Below, piece after piece: positions 60,705-64,000 of a stretch of DNA of 64,000 nt. The translations under genes were made by a program, and so were the position numbers. Source of the DNA: Posidonia oceanica (lineage: Eukaryota; Streptophyta; Magnoliopsida; Alismatales; Posidoniaceae); assembly GCA_037176725.1 (NCBI GenBank), contig JAZBRS010000077.1:1054001-1118000 (forward strand), written 5' to 3'. Each line of letters begins with the position of its first letter. The first letter of the stretch is position 1. Under the pieces are notes generated by a model. That model was given only the letters and a program-made list of their open reading frames with translations, was not told where the DNA came from and made no database searches.

Positions 60705-62480
60705 TATCGCTTCGCTATCCTGCTCCGCGTTTTGTTACCTACATGCGTCTCGGTTGACAAATCGCTATCCTGCTTCGTGTTTTATTACCGACATGCGTCT
60801 CGATTGACAAATCGCTATCTTGCTCCGCGTTTTGTTACCAACATGCGTCTCGCTTGACAAATCGCTATCCTGCTCCGCGTTTTGTTATCGACATGCGTCT
60901 CGGTTGACAAATCGCTATCTTGCTCGGCGTTTTGTTACCGACATGCATCTCAGTTGACAAATTGCTATCTAGCTCCACGTTTTGTTATCGACATGCGTCT
61001 CGATCGATAAATTGCTATCCTGCTCCGTATTTTGTTACTGACATGCGTCTCGCTTGACAAATCGCTATCCTGCTCCGCGTTTTGTTACCGACATGCATCT
61101 CAATTGACAAATCGCTATCCAGCTTCGCGTTTTGTTACCGACATGCGTCTCGGTTGACAAATTGCTATCCTGCTCTGCTTTTTGTTACCGACATGCGTCT
61201 CTGTTGACAAATCACTATCTTGCTCCGTGTTTTGTTGACGACATGCGTCTCGGTTGGCAAATCGCTATCCAGCTCCGCATTTTGTTACCAACATACGTCT
61301 CGGTTGACAAATCGCTATCTTGCTCTGCGTTTGTTACCGACATGCGTCTCGATTGACAAATCGCTATCCAGCTCCGCGTTTTGTTGCTGACATGCGTCTC
61401 GATTGACAAATCGCTATCCAACTCCGCGTTTTGTTGCCGACATGCGTCTCGGATGACAAATCGCTATCCAGCTCTGCGTTTTGTTGCTAACATGCGTCTC
61501 GGTTGACAAATTACTATCCAGCTCTGCGTTCTGTTGCCGACATGCGTCTCAGTTGACAAATCGCTATCCCACTCCACGTTTTGTTATCGACATGCGTCTC
61601 GGTTGAGAAATCGCTATCCCGCTCCGCATTTTGTTGCCGACATGCGTCTCGGTTGACAAATCACTATCCAGCTCCGCGTTTTGTCACCGACTTGCATCTC
61701 GGTTGACAAATCGCTATCCAGCTCCGCGTTTTGTTACCAACTTGCGTCTCGGTTGACAAATCGCTATCTTGCGCCGTGTTTTGTTACCGACATGTATCTC
61801 AGTTGACAAATCACTATCCTGCTCCGTGCTTTGTTACCGACATGCGTCTTGATTGACAAATCGCTATCCTGCTCCGCGTTTTGTTACCGACTTGCGTCTC
61901 AATTGACAAATCACTATCCATCTCCGCGTTTTGTTACCGACTTGCGTCTCGGTTGACAAATCGCTATCCTACGCCGCGTTTTGTTGCCGACATGCATCTC
62001 GGTTGACAAATCGCTATCCTGCTCTGTGCTTTGTTACCGACATGCGTCTCGATTGACAAATCGCTATCCTGCTTCGCATTTTGTTACCGACTTGCGTCTC
62101 GGTTGACAAATTGCTATCTAGCTCCACGTTTTGTTACCGACTTGCGTCTCGGTTGACAAATTGCTATCCTGCTCCACGTTTTGTTGCCGACATGCATCTC
62201 AGTTGACAAATCGCTATCTCGCTCCACGTTTTGTCACCGACTTGCGTCTCGGTTGACAAATCGCTATCTCTCTCTGCGTTTTGTCATCGACTTGCGTCTC
62301 AGTTGACAAATCGCTATCCTACTCCACGTTTTGTTACCGACATGCATCTCGGTTGACAATTCACTATCTTACTCCGCGTTTTGTCTCCGATATGCATCTC
62401 GGTTGACAAACTCGCCTTCCTGTTCCGTGTTTCTGTCATCGACTTACTTCTCGGTTGATAAACTCGCCATTCTGCCCTTC
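60705..62480 (+). repeat. 50-bp tandem repeat array 2 (about 35 copies)
   Basis: Same 50-bp unit as array 1 and the same position in the element. One unit near 61330 has lost a T in the TTTTG run. Units of the two arrays intermix in sequence and show no clear copy-specific consensus by eye. Confidence 0.95.
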
Positions 62481-62588
62481 AGTTTGCTTTTTCTCCTTCG
62501 GGCTAGTACCCTCTAACTACTCGCTTGACAATTGCGTAAGTTTTGTCCATATCATTCGTTTTTTCGATGCCACGGGCGCTTAGACTGT

Positions 62589-62616
62589 CCCCTGGTATCA
62601 TCCCTGATACCAGGGG
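62589..62616 (+). other. 12-bp-arm hairpin in INT2
   Basis: CCCCTGGTATCA, loop TCCC, TGATACCAGGGG: perfect arms. A weaker second copy lies at about 62797-62824. Confidence 0.8.
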
Positions 62617-63289
62617 CATCTTTTTTGCCGTCCTATGGTATCATCCCCCTCATCTCATCGGGTTGGCAGCCCTAACTGCTCGGATGACACCCGTCATACT
62701 GTCTCGATTCCTTTTCTGGGCTGGCAGCCCAAACTGCTCAGTTGACACTGGTCATAACTGTCCAACCCTTCTTCTGATGCCACGGGCGCTTCGACTGTCC
62801 CCTGGTATCATTCCTGATACTAGCGGCATCTTATTTTGCTACCCTCGGTATCTTCTCCAGGCTGGCAACCCAAACTGCTCGGTTGACACCCGTCACCCTG
62901 TCTAGCATTCTTTCCTTAGGCCGATAACCCAAACTATCCTGTGATGAGTCCGTCAACTCATAATTCATTGCATTAGCATTGCATGTTAGGTAACAGTACC
63001 AGCATCATAGGCTAGATAGCAGCATCAGCGTCATACACACAATCATCGCATGTTCTCCCCAACAGGGTCGCATCTTGCGGCATATCGGCATGCATCGCCC
63101 ATATCTCCTAGTGGAGTTCAGCGCAGCAAACATTAGCACAGGTTTATTTTAGCATCAGCACTACATCATCAGCATTGCATTGCATCTGCATTCGCATCTG
63201 CATTTTGCATTCGCATTTCGGCATTGGGTCATGATTTTCGGTGCATCTGTCGAATAAGTGACTCACGCCAATAGTGCCTGGCTCTCGCC

Positions 63290-63383
63290 GGCCAAGTGGG
63301 GTGTCTTGTCAACCCTGAGCAGTAGCCTCGGTCCCCTAGACCTCGCTAAGGGAGGAGCATCTGTTGACACCCCACTTTTGACC
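63290..63383 (+). promoter_or_regulatory. PPT of INT2 and the inverted repeat enclosing it
   Basis: Left arm GGCC, AA, GTGGGGTGTC (63290-63305). Right arm GACACCCCAC, TTTT, GACC (63366-63383). Inner arms pair fully and outer arms 3 of 4. The PPT is GGGAGGAGCATC, just before 63362. Confidence 0.78.
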
Positions 63384-63839
63384 CCTGTTTAGTGGCTCTC
63401 TCTCTCAGGTGGAATGACTTAGAAAACCCCCACACAAAAAACCAGAAAATTAAAAACTTAGAAAACTAGAAACCAAAACCCTAGAAAACCCTAGGCTTTA
63501 AACTCTAGAACTCTAGGCCCAATCCACATAGAAAACCCTAGGTTAAAATCCTAGAAGAAACCTAGGTCAAACACCCACTTAGCCCTAGAAAACTCTAGGA
63601 TTCACCTCTCCCCTAAAACCCTAGGAAACCCACATCTAAACCCTAGGTTTACACTCACAAAACCCTAGCTTAAACCCTAGAAAACCTAGGTAAAAACCTA
63701 AACCCCAAACCCTAGGTCACACCCATCTAAACCCTAGAAAAGCACTAGGTCACACCCATCTAAACCCTAGAAAAGCACTAGGTCACAAAACCAAAGCCAA
63801 GCCCAAGCCCCCTTTCCTTCTCCCTATTCCATCTTCCAT

Positions 63840-63875
<36 letters not shown>

Positions 63876-64000
63876 TCCTTTCCTTTTCTTTCTTCTTCTC
63901 CTCTTTCTTTTCTTTCTCTTTCTTTTAAACCAATTCAGCCCAGCCCACCAACTTTTCCTCCTCCTTTATTTTCTTTTTTCTTCTTCTTCCACAGGCCCAA
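63362..64000 (+). repeat. LTR3 of element N, beginning (runs off the window)
   Basis: It starts TGTTGACACCCCACTTTTGACC and matches LTR2 from 24595. It includes AAACCCTAG-rich sequence (63470-63780) and a (CTTT)n run at 63838-63878 that is longer than the one in LTR2 (25120-25140). Confidence 0.88.

Larger units (their letters stand above)
56168..63361 (+). mobile_element. INT2 of element N, second segment
   Basis: It holds the leader, gag, A-rich block (59380-59420), 50-bp array, hairpins and PPT in the same order as INT1. It keeps a 330-bp leader piece (56603-56930) that INT1 has lost, and lacks 304 bp at the gag start that INT1 keeps (18003-18306); both junctions show short microhomology. 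Confidence 0.85.

Overview
This window is nuclear DNA from a plant, almost certainly a seed plant with a large repeat-rich genome. I recognise no ordinary host gene, tRNA or rRNA. Everything assignable belongs to nested Ty3/gypsy LTR retrotransposons of the Tat (Ogre/Retand-like) lineage. The evidence is pol with two RNase H domains, a TGGCGACT-type primer binding site, multi-kilobase LTRs, tandem repeats next to the polypurine tract (PPT), and extra ORFs of plant mobile domain (PMD) or DUF7745 type. The species cannot be read from the sequence.

Layout. (1) 1-14301, + strand: the 3' part of a Tat element, here T1. It holds a decayed pol (1-3308), a nine-exon antisense PMD gene (9846-4700), a second antisense PMD-like gene (about 11806-10373), a PPT and a 3' LTR (12766-about 14301). 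(2) 14302-16135: fragment of a minus-strand Tat LTR into which T1 apparently inserted. (3) 16136-64000: a tandem array of a gag-only, non-autonomous element N on the + strand, ordered LTR1 - INT1 - LTR2 - INT2 - LTR3. LTR1 is cut by the fragment in (2). LTR2 is split by (4) a 20.7-kb minus-strand element A (26759-47503) with two 3.2-kb LTRs and gag-pro-pol. INT2 is split by (5) a 6-kb minus-strand solo LTR (50122-56167). Near-perfect 5-bp target duplications flank (4) and (5).

Relationships. N has a leader, a gag and a repeat-rich 3' region homologous to those of A but no protease, RT or integrase, so it presumably depended on an A-like relative. All copies are dead. Most in-frame stops are TAG where the relative has CAG (or TGG read on the other strand), as expected from deamination of CHG-methylated cytosine.

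Most interesting: an inverted repeat encloses the PPT and the first bases of the 3' LTR in all three families (T1, N, A). The arm sequences differ but pairing, the internal loop and the 57-60-nt loop are kept. Second: an intron-bearing PMD gene lies antisense inside T1, an orientation in which introns survive retrotransposition. Third: the LTR-INT-LTR-INT-LTR array, and two kinds of covarying hairpin in the 3' regions.
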